Source: Vallitalea pronyensis (lineage in GTDB: Bacteria > Bacillota > Clostridia > Lachnospirales > Vallitaleaceae). From it: 64,000 nucleotides of DNA. A program made the translations under genes and the position numbers. This document shows, piece by piece, positions 27,339 to 35,078 of this stretch; the first letter of the stretch is position 1; the number at the start of each line of letters is the position of its first letter. Location: positions 3,801,001-3,865,000 of the forward strand of contig NZ_CP058649.1 of assembly GCF_018141445.1 (NCBI RefSeq), read 5' to 3'. The notes below the pieces were generated by a model. It was not told the DNA's origin. It did not search any database and saw nothing but the letters and a program-made list of their open reading frames with translations.

Positions 27339-28016
27339 TTGTCATTAATAGACATTCGTGATTTAACCATATATTATAAAAGCTATTGTGCCCTTGATCA
27401 TGTGAATTTACGTATTGAATCGGGTGATTTCGTGGGTATTGTTGGACCTAATGGGAGTGGTAAAACCACTTTGGTTAAGTCTATATTTGGCTACATACAA
27501 CCTCATGAGGGCAGTGTTACCGTTAAGCCGAATACAGTCATTGGTTATGTACCCCAGTTTTCAACCTTCAATCCCCACTTTCCCATTAACGTTTTTGAAG
27601 TTGTTTTAAACGGTACGCTTCCCTCACCTATCAGGTACTTCTATCATTATACTGAGAAAAACAAGGCAGATGTTAAGGCCATTCTTAACCAATTAAAAAT
27701 AACGCATTTAACTAAAAAACCAATTAACCAGCTATCAGGAGGGCAATTACAAAAAGTGCTCATTGCCAGAGCGCTTGTAACACATCCTGATCTATTGATA
27801 CTTGATGAGCCTACTGCTAGTTTAGACGTTGATGCCAAAGAAGATATCTATCGGTTATTAGCTAAACTCAATAAAGAAATGACCATTTTATTAGTTAGTC
27901 ATGACATCAGTATGATGAAGCATTATGTTAAAACATTTGCATGTGTCAATCAGTCGTTGCATATACATGATAATAACGACCAACTGGATTTTGCTCATTT
28001 TGAAGATTTATATTAG
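27339..28016 (+). CDS. znuC: Metal ABC transporter ATP-binding protein
   Basis: This 225-aa ATPase has Walker A GPNGSGKTTLVKS (around residue 37), the signature LSGGQLQKVLIARAL and Walker B LLILDEPTASLD with the H-loop LLVSHD. It energises the importer made with the lipoprotein upstream and the permease downstream. The open frame begins at a GTG (27330) that overlaps the AGGTGA ribosome binding site. The TTG at 27339, 5 nt after that site, is the better start. It follows the lipoprotein gene by 13 nt and precedes the permease gene by 12 nt. Confidence 0.92.
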   Translation: MSLIDIRDLTIYYKSYCALDHVNLRIESGDFVGIVGPNGSGKTTLVKSIFGYIQPHEGSVTVKPNTVIGYVPQFSTFNPHFPINVFEVVLNGTLPSPIRYFYHYTEKNKADVKAILNQLKITHLTKKPINQLSGGQLQKVLIARALVTHPDLLILDEPTASLDVDAKEDIYRLLAKLNKEMTILLVSHDISMMKHYVKTFACVNQSLHIHDNNDQLDFAHFEDLY

Positions 28017-28028
28017 AGAGGATTAACT

Positions 28029-28832
28029 ATGTTAGAAGCAATTATAAAATATGGATTTATGCAACATGCAATCATAAGTATTTTATTAGCAAGTATCGTA
28101 TGTGGTATCATCGGCACCATTATTGTAGAAAAAAAATTAGTTATGATGAGTGGTGGCATAGCTCATGCTTCTTTTGGGGGTATTGGGCTTGGTTTTTTGT
28201 TAGGGATTGAACCCATTATTGGTGGACTTGCTTTTGCTATAGTATCTGCCATATTAATTGTGTTCATTAAACGCAAAACCGATACATCTTCCGATACCAT
28301 AATCGGTATGCTGTGGTCACTGGGAATGGCTCTTGGTATTCTATTTATATCCCTTATGCCTGGATATCCGCCTGATATGACCACTTATTTATTTGGTGAT
28401 ATATTAACTGTATCCCGTACCGATATCTATTTTATGCTTTCATTAACAGTTATTATTGTGATGAGCTGTTTAACCTTTTATAATTACATCAAGAGTTTCC
28501 TTTTCGATGAAACTTTTTTGAACAGTCAAGGTATTAATACGCTCTTTCTAGAATATTATTTATTCATTCTCATTGCATTTAGTATTGTCATCTTAATTAA
28601 AGTTGTTGGTATTATCTTAGTGATTACACTGTTGACTGTACCACCAGCAATTGCAAAACGTGTTACCTATCGTTTTAACAGTATCATCTTATTGGCATGG
28701 ATTATTGGTATGATCCTATGTTTCTTAGGGTTAACATTTTCCTTTTATTTCAATGTATCGTCTGGAGCAACTATCATTATTCTATCCAGTATTTTCTATT
28801 TTATTAGCATGTTATTACCTTCTAAAGAATAG
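28029..28832 (+). CDS. znuB: Metal ABC transporter permease
   Basis: This 267-aa ABC-3 family permease has eight or nine predicted membrane helices. The motif KLVMMSGGIAHASFGGIGLGFLLG (residues 36-59) is the family coupling and translocation segment, and KVVGIILVITLLTVPPAIA near residue 195 is the second conserved block. GAGAGGA precedes the ATG. It is the last gene of the operon. I see no strong terminator before the GntR promoter 30 nt downstream. Confidence 0.92.
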   Translation: MLEAIIKYGFMQHAIISILLASIVCGIIGTIIVEKKLVMMSGGIAHASFGGIGLGFLLGIEPIIGGLAFAIVSAILIVFIKRKTDTSSDTIIGMLWSLGMALGILFISLMPGYPPDMTTYLFGDILTVSRTDIYFMLSLTVIIVMSCLTFYNYIKSFLFDETFLNSQGINTLFLEYYLFILIAFSIVILIKVVGIILVITLLTVPPAIAKRVTYRFNSIILLAWIIGMILCFLGLTFSFYFNVSSGATIIILSSIFYFISMLLPSKE

Positions 28833-28861
28833 CTAATAAGCCTTATATCAAGAATAATCAC

Positions 28862-28890
28862 TTGACAAAACGATCAAAACTGTTTATTGT
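28862..28890 (+). promoter_or_regulatory. Promoter of the GntR/ABC locus
   Basis: TTGACA (28862-28867), 17-bp spacer, TATTGT (28885-28890). A small inverted repeat, GTGC-N5-GCAC, just downstream could be the GntR operator, but it is short. Confidence 0.6.
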
Positions 28891-28935
28891 GTATATGTGC
28901 CTTATGCACGGTATTTACGGATAGGAGGTCCTAAG

Positions 28936-29304
28936 TTGAATATTATTATATCGAACGCCAGTTCAGATCCAATATATTTACAAATAACCAACCAAATTAA
29001 AAAATATATTATAACAGGCGACTTAGTAGAAAGCGAACCCCTACCATCTATACGAAAATTGGCTAAGGAACTTCAGATTAGTGTCATTACAACAAAACGA
29101 GCCTATGAAGAGTTAGAAAAAGAAGGTCTCGTTGAATCTGTTAGAGGAAAAGGTTTCTTTGTTGCGTTGCGTAACAAAGAACTTTTGCGTGAAAAAAAGA
29201 TGCAGTTAATTGAAGATCATCTCAGTAAAATTATAGATGAAAGTAAAATGCTTGGTATCAGCTTAGAAGAGTTTATTGAAATCATTACCTTACTCTATGA
29301 GTAA
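28936..29304 (+). CDS. GntR family regulator, YtrA-like
   Basis: This 122-aa protein consists of one GntR winged helix (DPIYLQITNQIKKYIITGDL, then LPSIRKLAKELQISVITTKRAYEELEKEGLVESVRGKGFFVA) plus a short helical tail. The absence of a ligand domain is typical of the YtrA subfamily, which represses adjacent ABC transporters until cell-envelope stress. The open frame starts at an ATG at 28897, but AGGAGG at 28923-28928 points to the TTG at 28936 and the upstream part lies over the promoter region. It is the first gene of a four-gene set with one ATPase and two membrane subunits. Confidence 0.88.
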   Translation: MNIIISNASSDPIYLQITNQIKKYIITGDLVESEPLPSIRKLAKELQISVITTKRAYEELEKEGLVESVRGKGFFVALRNKELLREKKMQLIEDHLSKIIDESKMLGISLEEFIEIITLLYE

Positions 29305-29343
29305 TCAACATTCACCCTATTCAAAGATACAGGAGGCACATGA

Positions 29344-30195
29344 ATGGAAAATATTATTGAGGTACGTCAGGTTTCAAAAAGTTACACAGATTTTAAACTT
29401 GATCAAATAGATTTAGATGTGAAAAAGGGATTTATAACAGGTTTTATTGGTCCTAATGGTGCCGGTAAAACAACAACCATTAAATTACTCATGAATCTGA
29501 TTAAAAAAGACGCTGGTGAAATTACTATATTTGGGTCAGATAATGTCTCACATGATAAAGCTATCAAACAACGCATAGGTTTTGTATACGACGAGTGCTG
29601 CTTTTTTGATCATCTATCCATTGAAAAAAATGCTCGATTAATAGCCCCTTTTTATCAGGATTGGGATCAACAGCTATTTAACGATTACTTAAAACGCTTT
29701 CATCTCAGCCCAAAGAAAAAGTTGAAGAATTTATCAAAAGGTATGAAAACAAAGTTTTCATTAGCTACTGCTCTATCCCATCATGCAGAATTACTGATTA
29801 TGGATGAGCCTACTGCCGGCCTTGATCCCATATTCCGTCGAGAACTACTGGATATTCTCTATGAGTTATTAGAAGATGAGAAAAAAAGCATATTTTTTTC
29901 AACGCACATTACGTCGGACTTGGATAAAATAGCTGATTACATTACCTTTATTAACAATGGGAAGATTATTTTTTCCAGTTCTATGAATACCATACAAGAA
30001 TCCTATAAACTGGTTAAAGGTACTAAGGAAATATTAGAGACCATGGACACCTCTTTATTTATTAGTTATCAGCGAAATAATTTCGGTTTTCAAGGACTAA
30101 CCAATAAATTATCAGAGGTGGTTGCCAGTGCACCAAATGTTCTCATTGAACCTGCCAATCTAGAAGACATTATGTTTTATCATGCTAGACAATAA
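29344..30195 (+). CDS. ABC transporter ATP-binding protein
   Basis: This 283-aa exporter-type ATPase has Walker A GPNGAGKTTTIKLL (about residues 37-50), a signature region LKNLSKGMKTKFSLATALSH, Walker B LLIMDEPTAGLDP and the H-loop FFSTHITSDLD. A C-terminal extension of about 60 residues follows, as in YtrB/BcrA-type proteins. AGGAGG is 7-9 nt upstream. It is encoded directly after the GntR regulator and before two membrane proteins, and probably exports a lipid or antimicrobial compound (inference from family). Confidence 0.92.
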   Translation: MENIIEVRQVSKSYTDFKLDQIDLDVKKGFITGFIGPNGAGKTTTIKLLMNLIKKDAGEITIFGSDNVSHDKAIKQRIGFVYDECCFFDHLSIEKNARLIAPFYQDWDQQLFNDYLKRFHLSPKKKLKNLSKGMKTKFSLATALSHHAELLIMDEPTAGLDPIFRRELLDILYELLEDEKKSIFFSTHITSDLDKIADYITFINNGKIIFSSSMNTIQESYKLVKGTKEILETMDTSLFISYQRNNFGFQGLTNKLSEVVASAPNVLIEPANLEDIMFYHARQ

Positions 30196-30227
30196 AGCAA
30201 ACAGCTACTATATAAAAGAAGGTGTAT

Positions 30228-30887
30228 ATGATGTTCAACACTCTAAAAGCTAATATATACTATACACTGCAAAATAAATTTTATCTCGCTTTTCAACTAT
30301 TGGGTTTTGTTTACGTTGCTATTGTTTCTTTTTTATTCGCACCAAAATATTGCAGTGCATCAGACTTGAGAGGTTTTCAAGAAATGCCACTTGGGATATT
30401 TCTCTTTGTGATGACGTTCATGTTTATTAGTACACCCCTATTAAAAAGTAAATCAAACCAGTTACCTTTTAGCCATTTTATGTTAAGCTTTCCTGTAAAA
30501 AAATGCCAACTTGTAACCAGTCATTTTTTAAAAATATTGCTATTAAAGGGCTTAATTTTCTTGGATATTGTCCTTTTTTCTTGGATTGCCTTAAGCATCA
30601 AAGGCATATCTTTCACCATGGACTATATCCTATTGATAGGTATGTTTATTATCTATGCAATCGGGGTTACAGGTTCCCTTTACATTCTGATGTTTTTTAT
30701 GTCAAAATGGTTTGATGTGTTAGTCTATGTCTTATATTTTGGTATTTTTTTTGCTTTAACCTTACCCATGAAGTTTAATGCGCTGGCACTATCTGAATAC
30801 CGTCATTACCTACTTATGGGAGGTTTTTTGTTTATGCTTGTTACCTATTTTATTTCTCTTGTTATGAGTTCTTATAAAGAATTTTAG
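30228..30887 (+). CDS. ABC transporter membrane subunit (ABC-2-like)
   Basis: This 219-aa protein has six predicted hydrophobic segments and no other recognisable motif. The segment SNQLPFSHFMLSFPVKKCQLVTSHFLK resembles the cytoplasmic elbow of ABC-2 permeases that face a YtrB-like ATPase. Starts at 30222 (GTG), 30228 or 30231 are possible; AAGG at 30219 favours 30228 or 30231. Its function follows from position between the ATPase and a second similar membrane protein. Confidence 0.75.
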   Translation: MMFNTLKANIYYTLQNKFYLAFQLLGFVYVAIVSFLFAPKYCSASDLRGFQEMPLGIFLFVMTFMFISTPLLKSKSNQLPFSHFMLSFPVKKCQLVTSHFLKILLLKGLIFLDIVLFSWIALSIKGISFTMDYILLIGMFIIYAIGVTGSLYILMFFMSKWFDVLVYVLYFGIFFALTLPMKFNALALSEYRHYLLMGGFLFMLVTYFISLVMSSYKEF

Positions 30888-30922
30888 CACCATAAAAATA
30901 TAAATGATTAAGGATGAGTGCG

Positions 30923-31549
30923 ATGTGGCGTTTACTGCAATTCAATATACGTATAAGTATAGGTACTTCATTATATTTTCTTTTGATTATCGTTGTTTAT
31001 GAAACCATTCTCATTGTAAATAAATTAGCCTCTTTATATACCGTTATACCCTATCTAACCATGATTACATTTATATTCCTTTACAGAAGTGCTTTTTATG
31101 GGAATCATAACTTTTTTGATAACGCTATGATTCTGCAAAGCAGCTTACCTGTTCGTAAACTGGATATTATTAGAAGCAATTATATTTTTAATTATTTGCA
31201 AACCATCACCATTGTAGTTCTTAACTATATACCCGGTATTGTGTTTAGAAATGAGGTTTTTCAGAATATGGAAACCCTTGGTAATTTTATCATGATTATC
31301 TTACTAACCATCTTATCATACAATGTTGCTGCACCTTCTGTGATTCATACCACATCTTTTAAGAATATTATCATTACCACAAGTATGGTTATTATTTTTT
31401 TAATATTATGTAATATATCTATGCTAATTATTAAACATTCACCATTACCTGTTATCTATCTTAATGGTATACTGGTGCTGCTTATTATCATCACCTACTC
31501 TCCATCTGTTAAAAAGTCTATGGAACGTCTTGACTTAAAATTCGAATAA
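30923..31549 (+). CDS. Second membrane subunit of the ABC transporter
   Basis: This 208-aa protein has about six hydrophobic segments. An internal FFDNAMILQSSLPVRKLDIIRSNYIF segment parallels the LPFSHFMLSFPVKKCQLVTSHF segment of the preceding protein, so the two are probably distant paralogues forming a heterodimeric channel. The ATG at 30914 overlaps the AAGGA site; the ATG at 30923, 8 nt after it, is the likely start. Confidence 0.75.
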   Translation: MWRLLQFNIRISIGTSLYFLLIIVVYETILIVNKLASLYTVIPYLTMITFIFLYRSAFYGNHNFFDNAMILQSSLPVRKLDIIRSNYIFNYLQTITIVVLNYIPGIVFRNEVFQNMETLGNFIMIILLTILSYNVAAPSVIHTTSFKNIIITTSMVIIFLILCNISMLIIKHSPLPVIYLNGILVLLIIITYSPSVKKSMERLDLKFE

Positions 31550-31622
31550 TAAGGACCTGCTTGCTATGATACATGTCTTAGGTTATAATTAATCTAAATA
31601 TACATAACAAGGAGGTTATCAG

Positions 31623-32507
31623 GTGTCAATTATCAGAAATAAACATCATAAAATATACTCAGGTATTAAGATTTCTTTCTATCTCTTTTTTTATTTACTG
31701 ATTTTAGGTTCCACCTCATACATTGACCTACCTTTTAATTATTATCTTGAGATATTTGTTTTAAGAAGCTGTATGCTAATCTATAGTGCTATTGCTTTTT
31801 TTGTCATCTTCCATCTAGAAAAACGACCACCTAAAGATTTCGGTATTATATGCCGTATGACAACCATGAAACATTTAGTATATGGGCTGTGTATGGGCGC
31901 TATATCCATCCTATTTATTACAGGCATACTCTTCCTATCTCAGCAAGCTAAGTTGGAATTTTCTTGGCAGCAACCCATTTTTTCCACGAATATACTCTAT
32001 ATTTTACTTCTTTTTATTGTCGTTGGTATTGATGAAGAACTCTTAATACGTGGTTATATGATACATACACTAGGCCGCTATAACACAACTTATGTTGTTT
32101 ATTTAGTACCAGCCATTATTTTTGGTGCTCTTCATTTATCAAATCCCCACGTCAGTGTTGTGGGCTTTATTAACATTATTGTGATTGGTATTTTATTTAC
32201 TTACATGACATTAAAAACTAGAAACATTATGATGGCTATTGGTTTTCACATCACTTGGAACTTTTTTCAAGGAGGTTTCTTTGGTTTTAACGTAAGTGGT
32301 ACAACAACAGAAGCTGTTTACCCTATTATTCTACTGAAAGATAACTTATGGACCGGTGGAGATTTCGGTTTAGAAGGGGGCGTATTGACGACTCTAACCG
32401 TTTTATTGGTTGGTTTACTTGTTTATTACTTGCCTCTACAAAAAACAAACGTTCAAAGACATCATAATACACTGTCTCACGATACAACTTATAAACGTGC
32501 CACATAG
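31623..32507 (+). CDS. CPBP family intramembrane metalloprotease
   Basis: This 294-aa membrane protein has about eight helices. The CPBP (CAAX protease/bacteriocin-processing) motifs are present: EEL LIRG at residues 138-144 with the two Glu, an FGALHLSNPH motif near 175, and a HITWNFFQG motif near 215. Relatives cleave prenylated proteins, process or protect against bacteriocins, or act on anti-sigma factors; the substrate here is unknown. The start is a GTG with AGGAGG 7 nt before it. It stands downstream of the GntR/ABC locus with its own leader, so it may or may not belong to it. Confidence 0.88.
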   Translation: MSIIRNKHHKIYSGIKISFYLFFYLLILGSTSYIDLPFNYYLEIFVLRSCMLIYSAIAFFVIFHLEKRPPKDFGIICRMTTMKHLVYGLCMGAISILFITGILFLSQQAKLEFSWQQPIFSTNILYILLLFIVVGIDEELLIRGYMIHTLGRYNTTYVVYLVPAIIFGALHLSNPHVSVVGFINIIVIGILFTYMTLKTRNIMMAIGFHITWNFFQGGFFGFNVSGTTTEAVYPIILLKDNLWTGGDFGLEGGVLTTLTVLLVGLLVYYLPLQKTNVQRHHNTLSHDTTYKRAT

Positions 32508-32532
32508 AACACAAAATAACGTCAATGTCGTA

Positions 32533-32639
32533 GGCAATTATAAGAGGTTAAGCGTAAAGCGCAGCCATGGACGGCGAAGTGCAGACCCTCTAAATATGGA
32601 CGTTTAGGGGTCTGAAAAGCTTAACCTCTTATAGTTGCC
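32533..32639. repeat. 107-bp structured inverted repeat
   Basis: The outer arms 32533-32553 and 32619-32639 pair over 21 bp with one mismatch. An inner stem pairs 32582-32594 with 32603-32614, with one bulged base. The region between the left arm and the inner stem is GC-richer than its surroundings. It lies between convergent genes and could act as a terminator both ways, but its size and shape suggest a mobile palindromic repeat or structured RNA. Confidence 0.8.
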
Positions 32640-32696
32640 AAAAACTTCTAGCCAACAAAATTGCTTTTTATGAGACAGCCCCTTTTTAGTGTATTC

Positions 32697-32918
32697 TTAT
32701 ACATCTTTTCCAGCTTGATCATCTAAAAATTCTTCTCCATTAAGATCATTTTGAACCATATCGCTTTGTTGCAGCAGATCTTTTTCAACATCTGTATTGG
32801 TAACTAAGAAATCATCCGGCATCATAATACCAATTTCATAATTATAGGTATTCATAAGTATGCTCCTTGTCGGGTCTGCATTATAATGATCATAATTCTT
32901 GTTTTCAATTTTTTTCAT
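32697..32918 (-). CDS. Small acidic protein of unknown function
   Basis: This 73-aa orphan begins MKKIENKNYDHYN, with no signal peptide, membrane helix or Cys. It has a central hydrophobic patch (YNYEIGIMMPDDFLV) and an acidic tail. The ATG at 32918 has AAGGTGG at good spacing; a longer frame to 32936 does not. I do not recognise a family. Its neighbours are a structured repeat and a divergent gene for another unknown protein. Confidence 0.5.
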   Translation of the reverse strand: MKKIENKNYDHYNADPTRSILMNTYNYEIGIMMPDDFLVTNTDVEKDLLQQSDMVQNDLNGEEFLDDQAGKDV

Positions 32919-33088
32919 TTTTACCCACCTTATCAAAGATTTATAAACTTGATTATTTAATTATTCTACCTCACCTTATGTTTTATTTTTCCTCGTGCTT
33001 CATGGATTTATTCTTTATGGCTTCATGTAATAATTACCGTTATATGCGTCCAGTTTTATTTTTTAAACTAATTTTTTTCAACAGGACA

Positions 33089-33115
33089 TAATGATTTTTT
33101 GTATGGTGTCGATAT
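33089..33115 (+). promoter_or_regulatory. Sigma-D (sigma-28, motility) type promoter
   Basis: TAAT (33089-33092), 15-nt spacer, GTCGATAT (33108-33115) against the consensus TAAA-N15-GCCGATAT, which is 10 of 12 positions matched. It lies 90 nt before the start at 33205. Confidence 0.55.
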
Positions 33116-33204
33116 ATTAAATAGGCATAACAAATCGGATGCTAACATGCGATAACGTTATTATAAATGTAACATGAGGAAAGTATAACGAAAGGGGCAT
33201 ACTT

Positions 33205-34305
33205 ATGCGAATCAACGTCAATAACACAACCTTACAATCATTTCAAAATAACGCTTTAACCAGGAATGCTAACCAACCATTCAAAGCAAATGGGGCAATG
33301 AATCAAAACACATTCCTGAATATTTCTTCTGAATCTGTCAACCAATATTTTAATAGTGTGTTCAAACCGCCTATTAATCCTGTCAATATGGCATCTTACG
33401 ATTATGCTATTTCTAAAGGAAATACCAATGAGGCTATTAATCATTATGCTGAAACCTTTGCAGACATATTTGACAATATCCATTATCATGCATCAGATGT
33501 AAATCGCGACGAATACATCACAAGTTTATCCCGTGCCTTTGCCAAAGCAGTGGATGAAGAAGCTGACGATATGATAGATGATATGGAAGCATTATTTGAG
33601 AAATTTGATATGGAAATACCTTTAGATAAAAAGAAATTTAAAGAGCTTTTTAAAGAAGTTTCTGAAGCCATCAAAAGTTATCATTTAGAAAACAAGCCTG
33701 GTGATATGGGCGAGTACATTGAAAAACATGTTGACTTTAGTAAGAACCCTGATATAAAATCCTATGACGCTTTTAAGACAGTTATGGATTTGGTAGATGT
33801 GTCCACGACCATGATTCATCAAGCCAATGCTACAAAGGGTATGATTGTGAACAACTCACCAGATAAACTCATCAGCGATGATGCCCTTGCCATACTTGGG
33901 ATGCATACTAATGGCTTAAGTAATGGTCTTAATCTATTATCCGAACTAAAAGATAAACTTAATCTTGACGAACTTGGTGAAGCATTTGGTAAAGGCTTTC
34001 GTCAAGTCATGGATAAGCAATCCCATAATTTAACGGATTTCAGTGGTAAAGCCCAAAGATATCAGGAATATCTTGAAAAATATGACAAGCTGCAAGATGA
34101 CATTGCTAAAGCTGAAGCTAAACGTGAAGCTTACAATGAGAAATTGGATCGAGCTAATCAGGTGAAAGATGAAAATCTCGTTAAGATTTATCTGAAACAA
34201 GTTGCTTCTATGGATGCACAGATTGGTGCCCTTAAGGCTCAATGTGCTGAAATTGAAGCTGAGATGGCAGCTCTTCGTAAAGATATAGCCTCTACTTCCA
34301 TTTAA
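33205..34305 (+). CDS. Unknown 366-aa protein, possibly flagellum-associated
   Basis: I do not recognise a family. The first 50 residues are Asn/Gln-rich and look unstructured (MRINVNNTTLQSFQNN onward). The middle (75-290) is helical and acidic. Residues 285-360 form a clear coiled coil (YDKLQDDIAKAEAKREAY onward). There is no signal peptide, Cys cluster or membrane helix. A sigma-D-like promoter upstream suggests expression with flagellar genes, and the N-terminal MRIN start with a disordered leader is like that of proteins exported by the flagellar system. Both points are inference. It has a strong AAAGGGG ribosome binding site and a strong terminator, and stands as a single-gene unit. Confidence 0.7.
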   Translation: MRINVNNTTLQSFQNNALTRNANQPFKANGAMNQNTFLNISSESVNQYFNSVFKPPINPVNMASYDYAISKGNTNEAINHYAETFADIFDNIHYHASDVNRDEYITSLSRAFAKAVDEEADDMIDDMEALFEKFDMEIPLDKKKFKELFKEVSEAIKSYHLENKPGDMGEYIEKHVDFSKNPDIKSYDAFKTVMDLVDVSTTMIHQANATKGMIVNNSPDKLISDDALAILGMHTNGLSNGLNLLSELKDKLNLDELGEAFGKGFRQVMDKQSHNLTDFSGKAQRYQEYLEKYDKLQDDIAKAEAKREAYNEKLDRANQVKDENLVKIYLKQVASMDAQIGALKAQCAEIEAEMAALRKDIASTSI

Positions 34306-34360
34306 ATTTATCTGCTAGTTTTCTTAATCATCTAGAATTGCATAGGGACATGACGACAAC

Positions 34361-34403
34361 AAGAGCTGTTGTAGGATAAGCTAGTTATCCTACAGCAGCT
34401 CTT
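34361..34403. terminator. Bidirectional terminator
   Basis: A 19-bp stem (34361-34379 with 34385-34403) with a 5-nt loop lies between the convergent 366-aa gene and lspA, with T-rich ends. Confidence 0.88.
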
Positions 34404-34463
34404 ATTTAAGCTATACCACATAGCTTCAAATCATCAACATACCGTACGAATACTTATTATCTA

Positions 34464-34907
34464 TTAATTGTTTTTTTGTTCACTAATCACAATAAGCAGT
34501 GCACCAATAAAAACAAACATATCCGCTAGATTAAAAATTAAGTCTGGTTTCCATTTAAATGCAAAGTAATCCACAACTTTTTTAAGACGTAATCGATCCC
34601 ATATATTGCTAAGGGCACCACCTGTCATAAACCCTATTCCTATCTTTAGACAGGTATGCCCTTTAATCCATATGTAACTCATACTTAGTCCGATTAATAC
34701 CACAATGGATATGATATTAACGACAAATAATAAGCCTTGTTGTTTACTCAAAAAGCCAAGAAAAGCACCATGATTATAATATAATTTTAATCGAATAGTT
34801 TCTTTCAAAATGGGTTGATCCGTGTGATGGTCCATCTCTTTTACAGCTTTCATTTTACATATCTGATCAATTAGAAAACATATTGGTGCAATCAATAAAT
34901 AACCCAT
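34464..34907 (-). CDS. lspA: Lipoprotein signal peptidase LspA
   Basis: This 147-aa membrane aspartic protease cleaves prolipoproteins before the lipidated Cys. It has four transmembrane helices. The catalytic Asp residues are Asp113 (RLRLKKVVDYF) and Asp129 (FNLADMFVF). The conserved N-x-GAAFG motif reads YYNHGAFLGF, and GGALSNIWDR replaces the more usual GGALGNLIDR, so this is a somewhat divergent copy. At 147 residues it is slightly short. A second, standard lspA elsewhere in the genome is possible. Confidence 0.88.
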   Translation of the reverse strand: MGYLLIAPICFLIDQICKMKAVKEMDHHTDQPILKETIRLKLYYNHGAFLGFLSKQQGLLFVVNIISIVVLIGLSMSYIWIKGHTCLKIGIGFMTGGALSNIWDRLRLKKVVDYFAFKWKPDLIFNLADMFVFIGALLIVISEQKNN

Positions 34908-35078
34908 TGTCTATGATCTCTCCTTACTTCTCTATGATATAAAACTCTTCTCTATTATACCAAATAAAACGAATATGGAAAAGCTCTTAAGAATATATTA
35001 CTTTAGGCTATAAATTGGATAAGTCATCTAAGACAATCATAGATTGGTTATAAAATTGCAATGAAAGGACTTAAAAAT

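Noticed and set aside
32661-32682. Insertion sequence end (GGGGCTGTCTCATAAAAAGC on the minus strand)
   Set aside because: No transposase frame, second end or target duplication is present; at most a remnant.
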